Below, in pieces: positions 6,363 to 6,471 of a DNA stretch of 6,471 nt. Positions within the stretch are counted from its first letter, which is position 1, and each line of letters starts with the position of its first letter. Below the pieces are notes generated by a model. It did not search any database. It had not been told where the DNA came from and saw only the letters and a program-made list of their open reading frames with translations. Both the position numbers and the translations under genes were made by a program. The stretch spans positions 1 through 6,471 of the forward strand of contig CACYDO010000198.1 in assembly GCA_902773165.1 (NCBI GenBank), read 5' to 3'. This DNA is from an uncultured Ruminococcus sp. Lineage in GTDB: Bacteria > Bacillota > Clostridia > Oscillospirales > Acutalibacteraceae.

Positions 6363-6471
6363 GGGCAGACTCTTTTTAATTCACGGCTTTTGAATGAGTT
6401 AAGAACATATTAACAAAAGTTTTTGCCAAGCTTTTTTCAAAAAGCGCCCAACGGAAGTGCCCTTGGGGTAC
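6360..6471. repeat. A/T hairpins and an 8-bp inverted repeat upstream of the operon promoter
   Basis: CAAGGGCA (6360-6367) is repeated inverted as TGCCCTTG (6458-6465). Between the arms are CAAAAGTTTTTG (6414-6425), nearly self-complementary, and GCTTTTT (6430-6436) / AAAAAGC (6439-6445), a tight A/T hairpin. No gene is visible in this stretch up to the window edge. The left arm overlaps the -35 box, so an operator is possible. The A/T part recalls dispersed intergenic elements of gut clostridia, but that is from memory, not a search. Confidence 0.4.

Overview
The window looks like chromosomal DNA from a low-to-moderate GC Firmicute. A gut or rumen clostridium of the Ruminococcus/Oscillospiraceae type is my best guess. 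This rests on strong GGAGG-type ribosome binding sites, U-tailed hairpin terminators, a Gram-positive-style lipoprotein with a long Ser/Glu/Asp linker, and general codon flavour. Taxonomy was not tested by any search.

Left part (1-3115, plus strand). Three genes belong to the biosynthetic module that comparative genomics has linked to tellurite-resistance-type (Ter) stress systems. They are a phosphoribosyltransferase with a C-terminal TRSP domain (its 5' end lies outside the window), a StiP/PRTase-like protein that overlaps it by 8 bp, and a Ter-type ATP-grasp ligase. The ligase follows a 127-bp gap holding a very GC-rich hairpin element with a T tract. Such modules are predicted to make or modify a phosphoribosyl-linked small molecule, but the product is not established. 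No terD, terC or telA gene is visible; any would have to lie upstream of base 1.

Middle part (3116-4500). A leader of about 110 bp with mutually exclusive pairings around its Shine-Dalgarno sequence precedes a secreted lipoprotein. The lipoprotein has an acidic low-complexity linker and a beta-rich, propeller-like C-terminal part. Two hairpin terminators follow. The second has an A tract before it and a T tract after it, so it should work in both directions between convergent transcription units.

Right part (4498-6471, minus strand). A two-gene operon reads leftward from a well-formed promoter (TTGCGT-17 bp-TATAAT). The first gene is a membrane-anchored Ntn hydrolase of the choloylglycine hydrolase / linear amide C-N hydrolase / C45 type. 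Four bases later comes a CPBP-family intramembrane glutamic protease whose ribosome binding site lies in the end of the hydrolase gene. The last ~170 bp hold the promoter, A/T hairpins and an 8-bp inverted repeat whose left arm overlaps the -35 box.

The most notable content is the Ter-associated module, known as a prediction but with undefined chemistry, and the hydrolase-protease pair. I see no mobile element, CRISPR array, tRNA or rRNA.
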